A stretch of DNA of 64,000 bases from Flavobacteriales bacterium (GCA_018401455.1 JAGYKU010000002.1:54100-118099); one strand, 5' to 3'. Positions 26,971 to 37,506 are shown, counted from the stretch's first letter. Notes: a model not told the origin generated them from the letters alone. Translations and numbers: made by a program.

Positions 26971-29838
26971 TTGTTACCTACTTTTGGTGTTGGCGTGCAC
27001 CAATATGGTGGTGATATTGCAGAAATTATAGTTTATAATACGACTTTAAATACCGCTCAAAGAATTATTGTTGAGAATTACTTGGCAGCAAGATATGGTC
27101 TTACAATTTCTAATGACTATTATGCATATCAAGGACTTCATCCGAATGAAGTTGCAGGAATAGGAAGAGAAGATGCAAGTAACACACATACAGCAGCAAT
27201 GTCTGCTGGTATTCTTCAAGTCCAAAACCCAAGTGGTTTAGATATTAATCAAGAATATTTATTATTTGGTCATGATGATGCTGATATTACTACTGCATGG
27301 ACCACAACTGAGGCTCCTAACGGAGGCTTAACTGTACAACGTTTAGCAAGAGAGTGGAGATTCAGCGAAACTGGAGATGTTGGAACTGTGGACTTTTTGG
27401 TTGACGTTGCAACATTCCCTGCTTTACCTGCCGGATTTACTAAGTATGCTATAATGGTAGATTCGGATGGTGATTTTAGTTCAGGTGCTATTGTATATGA
27501 AATTGGATTGGTTGCCGGAACCACATATGATGTGACAGGAATTAATATAGCTGATGGAGATTATGTTGCGATAGGAGTAATTGACCCAGAAATTGAGTTT
27601 ACTTCAGATAAATCTAATAATTTTGAGCCTTTTAACGCGACTCTTACCATTGAGTTAAATTATATCCCCAGAAATGATGTCACAGTTGATTATACAACTA
27701 CTGATGGAACAGCAGTTGTGGCTCAACCTGATTATACAGGCGCTACAGCTTTGACCGCAACAATACTTGCAGGAAGTAACACTGGTACATTTACTATTAC
27801 AATAATTGATGATGCTGCTGTAGAGCCTGACGAAAACTTAACAATTACTTTAAGTAATCCTGGTTCAGGAGTTGCATTAGGTTCAGAAACTGTTCATACC
27901 TACACGATAAATGATGATGATGATGCTAGAAAAATATACTTTGATCTTGCATCTTCTTCTGGTGATGAAAGCATTTCTCCAGTTGTTGTTAATGTTAGTA
28001 TGAATACTACTTCTGCAACTGATGTAACTGTAGATTATGCTGTAACTGGCGGGACAGCTACCCCTGGTGCAGGTAATGATTTTGTATTAGTTTCAGGTAC
28101 AATTACCATTCTAGGTGGTTCAGGTTTAACTACTGGCTCTCTTACTTTTACAGTTAATGATGACCTAATTTTTGAAACTAATGAAACTATTATAATTTCT
28201 TTAAGTAATCCTACTGGATGTAATTCAGATAATCCAGGACCAATTCCAGCATCTGTTGGTACAGGCTTTATCAATCATACATACACTATAATTGATAATG
28301 ACGCCCCTCCCGAAATTCAATTTACTACAGCATCTGCATCCGGTTTAGAATCTGTTTCTCCTGTATTAATTAATGTTTCTCTCAATACTACTTCACAAGC
28401 AGCAGCTAGCGCTACTTATACTGTTGCTGACGCTACTGCTGTAAGTCCTGGTGATTACACTATGGCCAGTGGAACTGTTTCTATTGCTGCTGGTTTAACT
28501 TCTGCTAACTTATTAGCTGCTATTACCAATGATGGCACTGAAGAATTACCTGAAACTTTTACAATAACACTTTCTGCACCTGTAAATGCTACACTAGGAG
28601 GAAACACTGTTTTTACTTATACAATAATAGATGATGATAATATCGGATTTGTAGGTCCAGGTGGTGTTGGTGAATCAAGTAATTTGCAATTATGGCTAAG
28701 ATCTGATGATATTCCTGGAGTTAATGGGGATGATGTATCCACATGGCCAGATTTTTCTGGAAATAATCATAATGCAACAGCGCCTGCTAGTTTTGAACCT
28801 CAGAAAACAACTAATATTACACAGTTAAACAATCGTTCTGCTGTAACATTTGATGGAACTGGGGAGCATTTTTCAACTGCTCACTCCTATGATGGTAGAA
28901 CAGTTTTTTCTGCTTATCAAATGCTAAATGGTATTCAAAATACAGGAGATTTAGCACAGTTATGGGGAGATTATTCTGAAGGTGTGCATTTAGGTATTGA
29001 TGCACGTGGTGCTCGTTCCTGGAGTTTTGATGGAACGGGTGCTGGTGGAGCATCCGCAAGATTTGGGCTAAATGGTGCCGGTTATACTGGATTTGCAACA
29101 AATCCAACTACCCCTAAATGGTCCTATAGTGCAGGAGAAATTCTTGCAGTAGAATTTAATACAACAAGAACAATTTTTAGCCAAGACATTGGTTCCCTTG
29201 TTTCGTTAGCAGGACATTTTTTAGGGGCTGATGTTGCTGAAATGGCTGTTTATGACCTTACTCTAAATAATGCACAACGAATTATTGTTGAAAATTATTT
29301 AGCTGCTAAATATGGAGTTGCTATTGCTAATGACTTTTATAGTTTTGAGGGTACTTTTGGTAATGAAGTGGCAGGTATAGGACGTATTGATATTAATAAT
29401 TTCCACGTTGATGCTCAAGGTTCTGGTATGGTTAGAATCAACAACCCTTCTGACTTAGAAAATGGGGAATATTTACTTTGGGGACACAACAATGTAGACC
29501 CAGAGTCTGGAGCATACGAAAGCCCTTGGTTAGGAGCATTGCCTATTGGAGTTAATAATTCACTTCATAGAGTTTGGAGAGTTGACGAAACAGGAGGTGA
29601 TGGCGTAGGAACTGTAGATGTAAAATTTGATGTGACTGGTCTTACCATTGGTGCTTCTGCTGATTTGGTATTACTAGTAGATACCGATGATGGAGATTTT
29701 GCAAATGCAACTGTAATTCCACTATCTAGTTTTTCCGCTCCTTATGCAAATTTTAATGGAATTGATTTTGCTGCTGGAAATTGGTTCACACTTGGCTCTA
29801 CAAGTAATTCAAATCCTTTGCCAATCGAATTGGTGTAA
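26971..29838 (+). CDS. large T9SS surface protein: Calx-beta repeats between two LamG-like units
   Basis: A clean 955-residue frame. It begins with the end of the first LamG-like unit (VENYLAARYGLTISNDYYAY ... EVAGIGREDASNTH), then an FSETGDVGTVDFLVDV strand domain. Three Calx-beta domains follow, with EPDENLTITLSNP, TNETIIISLSNP and LPETFTITLSAP, each ending in a Y.I.DDD or D.D calcium-binding turn. Then a second LamG-like unit (LQLWLRSDDIPGVNGDDVST, VENYLAAKYGVAIANDFYSF, EVAGIGRIDINNFHVDAQGSG). It ends in SNPLPIELV, where the shared T9SS linker starts and the frame is lost. Probably a calcium-stabilised cell-surface adhesin. Confidence 0.82.
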   Translation: MLPTFGVGVHQYGGDIAEIIVYNTTLNTAQRIIVENYLAARYGLTISNDYYAYQGLHPNEVAGIGREDASNTHTAAMSAGILQVQNPSGLDINQEYLLFGHDDADITTAWTTTEAPNGGLTVQRLAREWRFSETGDVGTVDFLVDVATFPALPAGFTKYAIMVDSDGDFSSGAIVYEIGLVAGTTYDVTGINIADGDYVAIGVIDPEIEFTSDKSNNFEPFNATLTIELNYIPRNDVTVDYTTTDGTAVVAQPDYTGATALTATILAGSNTGTFTITIIDDAAVEPDENLTITLSNPGSGVALGSETVHTYTINDDDDARKIYFDLASSSGDESISPVVVNVSMNTTSATDVTVDYAVTGGTATPGAGNDFVLVSGTITILGGSGLTTGSLTFTVNDDLIFETNETIIISLSNPTGCNSDNPGPIPASVGTGFINHTYTIIDNDAPPEIQFTTASASGLESVSPVLINVSLNTTSQAAASATYTVADATAVSPGDYTMASGTVSIAAGLTSANLLAAITNDGTEELPETFTITLSAPVNATLGGNTVFTYTIIDDDNIGFVGPGGVGESSNLQLWLRSDDIPGVNGDDVSTWPDFSGNNHNATAPASFEPQKTTNITQLNNRSAVTFDGTGEHFSTAHSYDGRTVFSAYQMLNGIQNTGDLAQLWGDYSEGVHLGIDARGARSWSFDGTGAGGASARFGLNGAGYTGFATNPTTPKWSYSAGEILAVEFNTTRTIFSQDIGSLVSLAGHFLGADVAEMAVYDLTLNNAQRIIVENYLAAKYGVAIANDFYSFEGTFGNEVAGIGRIDINNFHVDAQGSGMVRINNPSDLENGEYLLWGHNNVDPESGAYESPWLGALPIGVNNSLHRVWRVDETGGDGVGTVDVKFDVTGLTIGASADLVLLVDTDDGDFANATVIPLSSFSAPYANFNGIDFAAGNWFTLGSTSNSNPLPIELV

Positions 29839-30352
29839 ACTTTACAGCCAAAGCCACGAAGGACAGGTAGATTTAGAATGGCAACAGAAATCAATAATGA
29901 CTTTTTCACGATAGAAAGAAGTAAGACAATAGAATAATTCGAAGTAGTAACCACAGTAAAAGGAGCAGGAAATTCAACTGCATTATTGAATTACAAAACT
30001 GTCGATTCAAATCCATATTCAGGTTCTCTTTCTACAGATTGAAACAAACCGATTTTGATGGTGCTTTTGAATACCAGAAGTAAGAAGAGTAGAAATTGTT
30101 AAAGGCTGAAACAGTTCTTATTTATCCAAATCCCGTTTGGAGCGATGAAAGATTTATCGTTGATGTTTCAGGTTTTCAAAATGGAGCAGATGAAATCCTT
30201 ATTTTGGATGCGCTTGGAAAAAATTATGTATTCAAAATCTGAAAATCTAAAAGGGCAAATTGATGTTGAAACTTCACTTTGAATTCAGGAATTTACTTCA
30301 TTAGAGTAGTAGTGGGTGAAAGTTTCTATCATAAAAAGTTGTTGTAAAGTAA
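29800..30352 (+). pseudogene. shared C-terminal module, copy B (indel-rich T9SS tail of the second giant gene)
   Basis: Corresponds to 33080-33643. It encodes in broken frames the linker IELVNFTAKA, the region with FFTIERSK, NYKTVDSNPYSG and FQNGADEILILDALGK, and ends KVVVK at 30352. At least seven single-base changes of frame are visible. It is the natural end of the gene that begins at 26355. Confidence 0.75.
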
Positions 30353-30380
30353 AAAGTGTTTAATAGTTTGGTTTTTTTGT

Positions 30381-30388
30381 TAACTTTG
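30381..30388 (+). promoter_or_regulatory. -7 box (TAACTTTG) before the third giant surface gene
   Basis: TAnnTTTG match 16 bp before the ATG at 30404; TTTG at 30367-30370 is too close to be a standard -33. Confidence 0.4.
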
Positions 30389-30403
30389 CAAAAATACATT
30401 GTA

Positions 30404-32515
30404 ATGAATAAATTTCTATACCTTACTTTTTAATATTCTTTTCCACTTTTGTTTTTGGACAAACAATTTCTACGTCTAATATAATTAGGCTCCTTTTTAT
30501 CATAACACTGCTTTAAATGTACCTTATAACATTACAGGAGTTTATAATCCAGGGAATATTTTCACTGCGGAATTGTCAGATGAAAATGGTAACTTTGGTG
30601 CTCCAACGGTAATAGGAACATTGGGGGTGCAAACGGTTGCTGGGACTATTAATGCCAATTTACCCAATTTAATGACTTCTGGTACCAATATAGAATAAGA
30701 GTTGTTTCCTCAGATCCAGTTGTGGTAGGAAGCGATAATGGTGTGGATATAACAATAAATGGAAATCCAAACGATCCTTCTACTTTTGGAAATAATATAT
30801 GGCATGCCTACTGTTTTAATATTGCCGCTTATACTAATAATGCTGCTTTATTTAATTACAGTAACTACAGAGGAATGTACACTGAAAATACGCTTAATAA
30901 AATTCAACAAGCCTTTGGGCACAAGGCTCTTAACCCATCTACAACAGCAGGATATGTTGGTTGTCCAGTTACCAATAATTTACATACAGTTAATTATAAA
31001 AGAAGAGGTTTTCCCTGTGAAGTATTACAATCTAAGTGTTGCTGGACCTGAGGTATTGCAGGGCATGATGATGCAGGCAGATTGTTGGTAGATGGCGTTG
31101 TAGTTTGGTCAAGTACAGGATGTTGTGCTGCTATACCCAATGTATATACTGGTTTTTTAGGTCCAAATTCAGAAATAGAGTTTGTTTGGTCAGAAAACGG
31201 TGGAAATTCATACGGAAGATTAACTTTTGATTTAATTCCTTATCCTAATGTATCTCCTGATGTTGTAATCTGTGCAGGTTCTAATACGACTTTACTCTGG
31301 GGCTGCAAATTACGATTGGAGCTGAATCCTACTCATTTAGTTGCACCTTTTAATACAGCAAGTGTGGTATGTTCACCTCCTGGAGGATCACCTAATTCTG
31401 TTGAGACTTACACTGTATCAACTACTGATGCGCTGACTGGATGTACTGTATCAAACACTGTAGATGTAACCATTAACCCATTACCATCTACTTCAGTTAC
31501 TCCAACTTCAGGCTCATATTGTGCTGCAGGGTCGGTAAATGCAATTGCTAGTGGTGCAAACACCTACACATGGTCTCCTGTTGCTGGTGTTACTGTAAAT
31601 TCACCAAGCGGTGATGATGTTACGCTTTCTCCTGCTTCTACAACTGTTTATACTGTAACTGGCTCAAATAACTGTGCAACTGTAGATGCCACCGTAACAG
31701 TAACTGTAAATGTTCCAATGGGAGATCCTAATGATTTTGGTGTAAACACTTGAATGTATATTGTTATAATGGTAATAATTTCAATACATTTTTTGGAATG
31801 TATGCGTTCACAATACGTTAGACTTTTGATACAAGAACCATTTGGGAAATAATTCAACTCCTCTAATGCTCCTGGTTATACTGGCTTCCTCCTGCTGACC
31901 AACACCCTATAGATACAAAAGAAGAGGTTTCGATTGTGGCTATTATCAATTAGATATACCTAACCAGATGATCAAGTAAATTTAAATTATTGATGGAGTT
32001 TCTGTTTTTCTCAAAATAATTGGTTTCAAAATATATACAAAGCTCATGTTTGAGAGTGTTTGGATGTTTGATCTGAAATAGAATACACGGTTAGAGAAGG
32101 AACTGGTGATTTGTCCTAATGGAGGTCTTGCTTTATTTATCTTCATGGTCCAAATACCCCAACGAAACTGTTTGGAGTGGAAGAGGCAATGATTGGTTTA
32201 ATCCTGCTAATTGGTGTAGTGTTGTTCCTACTAATGTACCATAGATGCTTTCATTCCTTATAATGTAGATAACAACCCAGAAATTAATGGTGTTGGTGCT
32301 GTTTGTAATAATCTTTATTCAAGAAGCGGCTAATTTAAGTAATATTGGTTCAAATGAATTGATATACATGGAGGAATTAATAAAGAAGGTACTTTACCCC
32401 AAATACAGGTACAGTAAATGTTGTAGGTGCTGCCCCAAAGTTACATTCAATTCTGCAAATAGTTTGTTATCCTTTATGATTTGGAAATAAAACAGGAGGA
32501 AGTGTAATTCTTAAT
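30404..32515 (+). pseudogene. third giant T9SS surface gene, N-terminal and middle parts, many frameshifts
   Basis: The ATG at 30404 starts MNKFLYLTF, and with one indel a signal peptide IFFSTFVFGQ follows. Open islands at 30722-31051 and 31082-31753 encode a GNNIWHAYCFNIAAYTN ... GMYTENTL domain and a PKD/Ig-like part (SGANTYTWSPVAGVTVNSP, STTVYTVTGSNNCATV). A second copy of the first domain is readable in broken frames at 31,740-32,150. At 32,160-32,490 comes a TVWSGRGNDWFNPANWC module and an EINGVGAVCNNLYIQ strand region. These join the clean tail that starts at 32516. Same gene as the next entry. Confidence 0.7.
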
Positions 32516-33643
32516 ATGCCTATACAAATAGAATTAGAATTAGATTTAGTCTCTCAAAACATAATTTCAGACGCTACTAACTTAGTTTTAATGACTGACA
32601 ATAGTATTGTATCCAATGTATCAGACGCCTCCTATGTTCAAGGCCCAGTAAGAAAAATAGGTAACGATGCTTTTGACTTTCCTGTAGGTAAAGGAGGGTT
32701 TTACAGACCGATAAGCATTTCTGCACCAAGTAATAACACGCATCACTTTACTGCAGAATTCTTTGATTCAGAAGCAGATGCTGTAGATATGCAAGATCCC
32801 GCAACTATTGATGCAGCAATTGAGAACATAAGTGATTGTGAACATTGGATTTTAAACAGAACGAATGGCGCTTCAAATGTTAATGTTACTTTGTCCTATA
32901 GGCCATATGGAGCTAATGGGTGTAGTGGTGTTTCTGACTTAAGTTCCTTAACCATAGCAAGATGGGATAATGGAATTCAAGAGTGGGTCAATCATCCTGG
33001 AACAGCAGTTGGAAATCCTTCTGGAAGTATCACAACTAATTCAGCAGTTACTAATTTTAGTCCTTTTGCATTGGCAACAACAAGTAATTCAAATCCTTTG
33101 CCAATCGAATTGGTAAACTTTACAGCCAAAGCCAATGAAGGACAAGTAGATTTGGAATGGCAAACTGCTTCTGAAATCAATAATGATTTCTTTACGATAG
33201 AAAGAAGTAAAGATGGAATTGAATTTGAAATCGTAACAACAATAAAAGGAGCTGGAAATTCAACTGCATTGTTGAATTACAAAACTGTCGATTCAAATCC
33301 ATATTCAGGAACCTCTTTCTACAGATTGAAACAAACTGATTTTGATGGTGCTTTTGAATACTCAGAAGTAAGAAGAGTAGAAATTGTTAAAGAAGGAACA
33401 GTTCTTATTTATCCAAATCCTGTGTTTGAAAGTGATGAAAGATTTATCGTTGATGTTTCAGGTTTTCAAAATGGAGCAGATGAAATCCTTATTTTGGATG
33501 CGCTTGGAAAAATTGTGTATTCAAAATCTGAAAATCTAAGAGGACAAATTGATATTGAAACTTCAATTTTGAATTCTGGAATTTACTTCGTTAGAGTGGT
33601 AGTGGGAGCAAAAGTATTCAATACTAAAGTTGTAATTAATTAG
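32516..33643 (+). CDS. C-terminal part of the third giant surface protein, intact shared module with T9SS sorting domain
   Basis: A clean 375-residue frame that continues the gene starting at 30404. The first ~185 residues form a strand-rich region (VLMTDNSIVSNVSDASYVQG, VRKIGNDAFDFPVGKGGFYR, HWILNRTNGASNVNVTLSYR). Next comes the widespread T9SS linker LPIELVNFTAKANEGQVDLE, then EINNDFFTIERSKDGIEFE and FYRLKQTDFDGAFEYSEVR. The last ~90 residues (VLIYPNPVFESDERFIVDVS ... GIYFVRVVV) are the type A sorting signal. The two upstream giant genes carry near-copies of this stretch. Confidence 0.88.
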   Translation: MPIQIELELDLVSQNIISDATNLVLMTDNSIVSNVSDASYVQGPVRKIGNDAFDFPVGKGGFYRPISISAPSNNTHHFTAEFFDSEADAVDMQDPATIDAAIENISDCEHWILNRTNGASNVNVTLSYRPYGANGCSGVSDLSSLTIARWDNGIQEWVNHPGTAVGNPSGSITTNSAVTNFSPFALATTSNSNPLPIELVNFTAKANEGQVDLEWQTASEINNDFFTIERSKDGIEFEIVTTIKGAGNSTALLNYKTVDSNPYSGTSFYRLKQTDFDGAFEYSEVRRVEIVKEGTVLIYPNPVFESDERFIVDVSGFQNGADEILILDALGKIVYSKSENLRGQIDIETSILNSGIYFVRVVVGAKVFNTKVVIN

Positions 33644-33684
33644 AGTATTTTTTTGATTAGTTTTGCAATGAAAATTCATTTTTA

Positions 33685-35808
33685 ATGCAAGATATATTTA
33701 TTGAAAACATTGCCAAACAACTTTCTATACCATTGTGGCAAGTAAAAAACACAATTGAGTTAATCGAAAGTGGTGCAACGATTCCTTTCATAGCGAGATA
33801 TAGAAAAGAAAAAACAGGAAATTTAGACGAAGTTCAGATTGCCGATATTTCTCAAAAATTTTCACAACTCAATGAACTTCAAAAAAGGAAAGTTTTTATA
33901 CTCAAGAGCATTGAAGAGCAAGGTAAATTAACTTCTGAACTTCAAAATCAAATCCAAAACTCTTGGGATGAAACACTCATCGAAGATTTGTACTTACCGT
34001 ATAAATCACGAAAGAAAACCAAAGCAGATATTGCCATTGAAAGAGGATTGAAGCCTTTAGCAAAAATTTTGATGTCTCAAAAAGGACATGATTTTGAAGT
34101 TATTGCAGAAAAGTACGTAAAAGGTGAAGTAGAATCTGTTGAAGATGCTATTCAAGGTGCCAAAGAAATTGTTTCCCAATGGATCAGCGAATATATCAAT
34201 GTCCGAAATGGCTTGAGAAAATTGTTCTGGCAAAAAGGACAAGTATATTCCAAAATTGTAAAAGGAAAAGAAAGCGAAGCAGAAAAGTTTCAAGATTATT
34301 TTGATTTTTCTGAACCAGTAAAAAGTATCAAATCTCATCGGCTTTTGGCTATCGTAAGAGGAAGCAATGAAGGCTTTTTAAAAATCAAAGTGGAGCCATC
34401 CAAAGAAGATGCATTAGCACTTATGGAAAGATTCATTGTAAAATCTGACTGCGATTTTAAGGAAGAAATATCCGATGCCATTGTGCAATCTTATACTAAA
34501 ATATTAAAGCCTTCTTTGAAAAATGAAACTTTACAAGAACTCAAACAAAAAGCAGATGTAGAAGCCATCAAAGTTTTTGCAGAAAATTTAAGGCAACTTT
34601 TGTTGCAACCGCCTTTGGGTTCTTACAGAACATTGGCGATTGACCCCGGATTTAGAACAGGCTGTAAGGTGGTTTGTTTGGATGCTAACGGAGATTTATT
34701 GCACAATGAAACCATTTATCCACATCCGCCACAAAAGGAAATCGGACCAGCCAAAAAGAAAATAGCCACTTTAGTCGCACAATTCAAAATCGAAGCCATT
34801 GCCATTGGAAACGGAACAGCAGGCAGAGAAACGGAATTTTTTATCAAAGGCATTCAATTTGACAGAGCCGTAAAAGTTTTTGTAGTGAATGAAGCGGGAG
34901 CCTCAATATATTCCGCTTCTAAAGTAGCGAGAGATGAGTTCCCTCAATATGACATTACCGTGAGAGGTTCAGTTTCTATTGGAAGAAGATTGATGGATCC
35001 CATGGCTGAATTGGTGAAAATCGATCCCAAAAGTATTGGAGTAGGACAGTATCAGCATGACGTTAATCAGAAATTATTACAAACAGAATTGGATAATGTG
35101 GTGGTTTCTTCAGTAAACAAAGTAGGCGTAGAGTTGAACACCGCCAGTAAGTATCTTTTGCAATATGTTTCAGGAATTGGACCTGCTTTGGCACAAAACA
35201 TTGTAGATTATAGAACAGAAATTGGCGCTTTCCAAAACAGAAAAGAATTACTCAAAGTTCCAAAATTAGGAGCAAAAGCATTTGAACAGTGTGCCGGATT
35301 TTTGAGAATTGCCAATGGAAACCAACCCTTAGATAATAGTAGTGTGCATCCCGAAAGATATGCTTTGGTAGAGAAAATGGCAAAATCTATTCAAACTTCT
35401 ATTTCTGAGTTATTAGGCGATGAACAAAAAATAAAATCGATTCCAATTGCAAAATTTGTAGATGACGAAGTTGGAAATGAAACATTAAACGATATTATTT
35501 CCGAACTCCAAAAACCGGGTAGAGATCCCAGAAAAATGGTTAAGGTTTTTGAATTTGATAAAACTATTCGCACTATAGATGATTTGCAAGTAGGGAAAGA
35601 ATTGCCTGGAATTGTCAACAACATTACCAATTTTGGCGCTTTTGTGGACATAGGCATCAAAGAAAATGGAATGATACACATTTCAAATTTGGCAGATGAG
35701 TTTATCTCCAATCCTTCGGATGTAATTGCTTTGCATCAGCATGTAAAAGTAGAAGTGATTTCGATGGATAAGGAAAGAAAAAGAATTGGTTTGAAATTGA
35801 TTTCATAA
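33685..35808 (+). CDS. tex: Tex-family RNA-binding transcription accessory protein
   Basis: A 707-residue cytosolic nucleic-acid-binding protein. It has the N-terminal helical Tex region (IPFIARYRKEKTGNLDEVQI), the RuvC/YqgF-like core (LAIDPGFRTGCKVVCLDANG, AIGNGTAGRETE), the helix-hairpin-helix part (YVSGIGPALAQNIVDYR) and a C-terminal S1 domain (LQVGKELPGIVNNITNFGAF, NGMIHISNLAD). Length and order are standard. Function in transcription or RNA stability is known only in outline. Its stop codon overlaps the mobA start at 35808. Confidence 0.95.
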   Translation: MQDIFIENIAKQLSIPLWQVKNTIELIESGATIPFIARYRKEKTGNLDEVQIADISQKFSQLNELQKRKVFILKSIEEQGKLTSELQNQIQNSWDETLIEDLYLPYKSRKKTKADIAIERGLKPLAKILMSQKGHDFEVIAEKYVKGEVESVEDAIQGAKEIVSQWISEYINVRNGLRKLFWQKGQVYSKIVKGKESEAEKFQDYFDFSEPVKSIKSHRLLAIVRGSNEGFLKIKVEPSKEDALALMERFIVKSDCDFKEEISDAIVQSYTKILKPSLKNETLQELKQKADVEAIKVFAENLRQLLLQPPLGSYRTLAIDPGFRTGCKVVCLDANGDLLHNETIYPHPPQKEIGPAKKKIATLVAQFKIEAIAIGNGTAGRETEFFIKGIQFDRAVKVFVVNEAGASIYSASKVARDEFPQYDITVRGSVSIGRRLMDPMAELVKIDPKSIGVGQYQHDVNQKLLQTELDNVVVSSVNKVGVELNTASKYLLQYVSGIGPALAQNIVDYRTEIGAFQNRKELLKVPKLGAKAFEQCAGFLRIANGNQPLDNSSVHPERYALVEKMAKSIQTSISELLGDEQKIKSIPIAKFVDDEVGNETLNDIISELQKPGRDPRKMVKVFEFDKTIRTIDDLQVGKELPGIVNNITNFGAFVDIGIKENGMIHISNLADEFISNPSDVIALHQHVKVEVISMDKERKRIGLKLIS

Positions 35809-36373
35809 TGGCAATACCCATCAATACGATTATACTTTCGGGAGGCAAAAGCAAAAGAATGGGAGTTGATAAGGCGCTTTTGTTTTACAAAGGGAAAAGT
35901 TTTCTCGAACATTTAATTGAGGTTAGTAAATCTATTTCTCAAAATCAAATTATAGTTTCTGATAACTGAACATCAATTTAATGGGTAGATTGGGTAAATG
36001 ATATTCATAAAGATATTGGACCTCTTTGGAGGTTTGTATAGTGGATTGACATTCTGATACGGACTGGAACTTTGTATTGAGTTGTGACACCCTTTTTTTT
36101 GAAACCGAAAATTTAAATGTTTTTAAAGCAACAAATATCGAAGTGAGTGAAAGCCATTTTTACACTTATCAGAAAACAAAACTCATTTTTTGAGTTGGTT
36201 TGTATCATAAATCTATCTTGCCGAATATTGAACAACAAATTCAAGAGCAACAATACAGTTTGAAAGCGCTTTTTGAAAAATAGAAACACCAATGTATTCC
36301 CTGTTCATGAAAGAAAATGTTAATTTTACCAACATAAATACATTATCAGACATCAAAGACATACATCTCATGA
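35808..36373 (+). pseudogene. mobA: mobA-like molybdenum cofactor nucleotidyltransferase, indel-rich
   Basis: The ATG overlaps the tex stop. The first 46 codons read cleanly with INTIILSGGKSKRMGVDKAL, the GTP-binding start (GG.S.RMG.DKA) of MobA, which links GMP to molybdopterin. After a TGA at about 35967 the family words continue in changing frames: WVNDIHKDIGPLGG, FVLSCDTPFF (the LxCDxPF motif), QQYSLKALFEK and NFTNINTLSDI near the end. The end overlaps the moaD start (ATGA). About eight single-base indels fall in 560 bp, with conserved motifs intact between them, so a bad consensus is as likely as a real pseudogene. Confidence 0.7.
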
Positions 36374-36611
36374 GATTGAAAATACTATTTTTGGAGTTGC
36401 CACAGATATTACAGCAATGGACTCTATGAATTTAGTTACAGAATCCCAAACACTTACTGAATTGATGAAAGAACTATTTAACAAATATCCTGCTTTACAA
36501 AACACACCATTTCAAGTTGCGTTGAATCAAGAACTCACAAGTAAAAATCAAAACATATCGCTCAAAGACGATGATGTAATTGCATTATTGCCACCTTTTG
36601 CTGGAGGGTAA
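36370..36611 (+). CDS. moaD: MoaD, molybdopterin synthase sulfur carrier (one-base frameshift)
   Basis: A small ubiquitin-like protein of about 80 residues that carries the thiocarboxylate used to make molybdopterin. The ATG at 36370 reads MRLKILF, and adding one T to the T run near 36390 gives FGVATDITAMDSMNLVTES in frame with the rest. It ends LPPFAGG, the obligatory Gly-Gly tail that MoeB adenylates. Without the correction only 36417-36611 is open. Partners in the window are mobA, which it overlaps, moeB (37617) and moaE (40268). Confidence 0.85.
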
Positions 36612-37095
36612 GGGCTTGATTTAGTTGAAATCAGAAATTTGAGATTGGAAAGGTGAAATCAGAAAGTTGAAATCTGAGATAGGAAAGAGTGAGACAATTA
36701 GTTAATTTGATAATTTGATTATGAGTTAATTAGGTAATTGGTTTAATATACTTGTCAAATCGACTCATCGATAAAGACCAAAGCGTCTTTGTTTGTGGAG
36801 ATGTCTAAATACTTAAAAATAAATTAGATAAAAAAACTTTGTGAACTTTGCGAATACCTTTGCGTCTTTGTGGTTAATAAACTGAATATTTTTAATGAAA
36901 TAGGAAATCTGAGATAGGAAATATGAAATCTGAAATCAGAAAGTTGAAATATTAATACTTTAAAATTAAGACATTGTATATTGTACAACAAAATGTCTTT
37001 TTATAAAATTCGAAAAATTACGCCTAATATTTAGATTATAATCGAAAAATTACGCCTAAAATTTAGAAAAAGTATTAGTTTACTATATTAAGTAA
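36612..37095. repeat. intergenic region with low-complexity and short direct repeats
   Basis: No gene is seen in 484 bp. It holds GAAATCTGAGATAGGAAA-type words at 36650-36690 and 36898-36955, a CTTTGCG-type copy at 36836-36877, and a 25-bp direct repeat CGAAAAATTACGCCTAATAT... at 37011-37035 and 37043-37067 with one mismatch. Confidence 0.6.
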
Positions 37096-37506
37096 TTAAA
37101 AATCATCATCAAAAAAGTGCAATTTCACCACGGCTCTATCAGTTCCTTCCAAATATTTCAAAGCTTCAGAGAGTTCAATCCACAAAAAGTCAGAAAACTT
37201 GTGTGTTTCTTTGAGTTCGTATGGTTTGTCGAAGTTGTTGAGGTAATAATAATATTTCACTAAATTTTTAGTTCTTCTGCCTCTAATTTTGGAAAGTAGA
37301 TGCAGTTCATCAGTAGTGATTTCAAGACCAACTTCCTCAAATGCCTCTCTGATAAGTCCTTGTTTTGGCGTTTCGCCCACATCTACAAATCCTCCCACAA
37401 GAGAGTATTTGATTTTTTCTCCGTGCTTTTTTAACAATAATATTTTGGGTGGTTGACAAATAATCAATCTTGATTTGTATTTGTCTTTGCCTTTTAGTTT
37501 CTTCAC
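37096..37506 (-). CDS. NUDIX hydrolase
   Basis: A 136-residue enzyme that hydrolyses a nucleoside diphosphate linked to another group. The Nudix box is complete at residues 39-61: GGFVDVGETPKQG, then LIREAFEEVGL, matching Gx5Ex7REUxEExGU. Upstream, KILLLKKHGEKIKYSLVGG forms the usual strand. Substrate cannot be predicted. It lies divergent to moeB and next to a repeat-rich gap. Confidence 0.88.
   Translation of the reverse strand: MKKLKGKDKYKSRLIICQPPKILLLKKHGEKIKYSLVGGFVDVGETPKQGLIREAFEEVGLEITTDELHLLSKIRGRRTKNLVKYYYYLNNFDKPYELKETHKFSDFLWIELSEALKYLEGTDRAVVKLHFFDDDF

Noticed and set aside
28035..29107. Minus-strand frames of 79 and 96 residues in the second giant gene
   Set aside because: Shadows of the strongly biased Calx-beta and LamG-like coding sequence.
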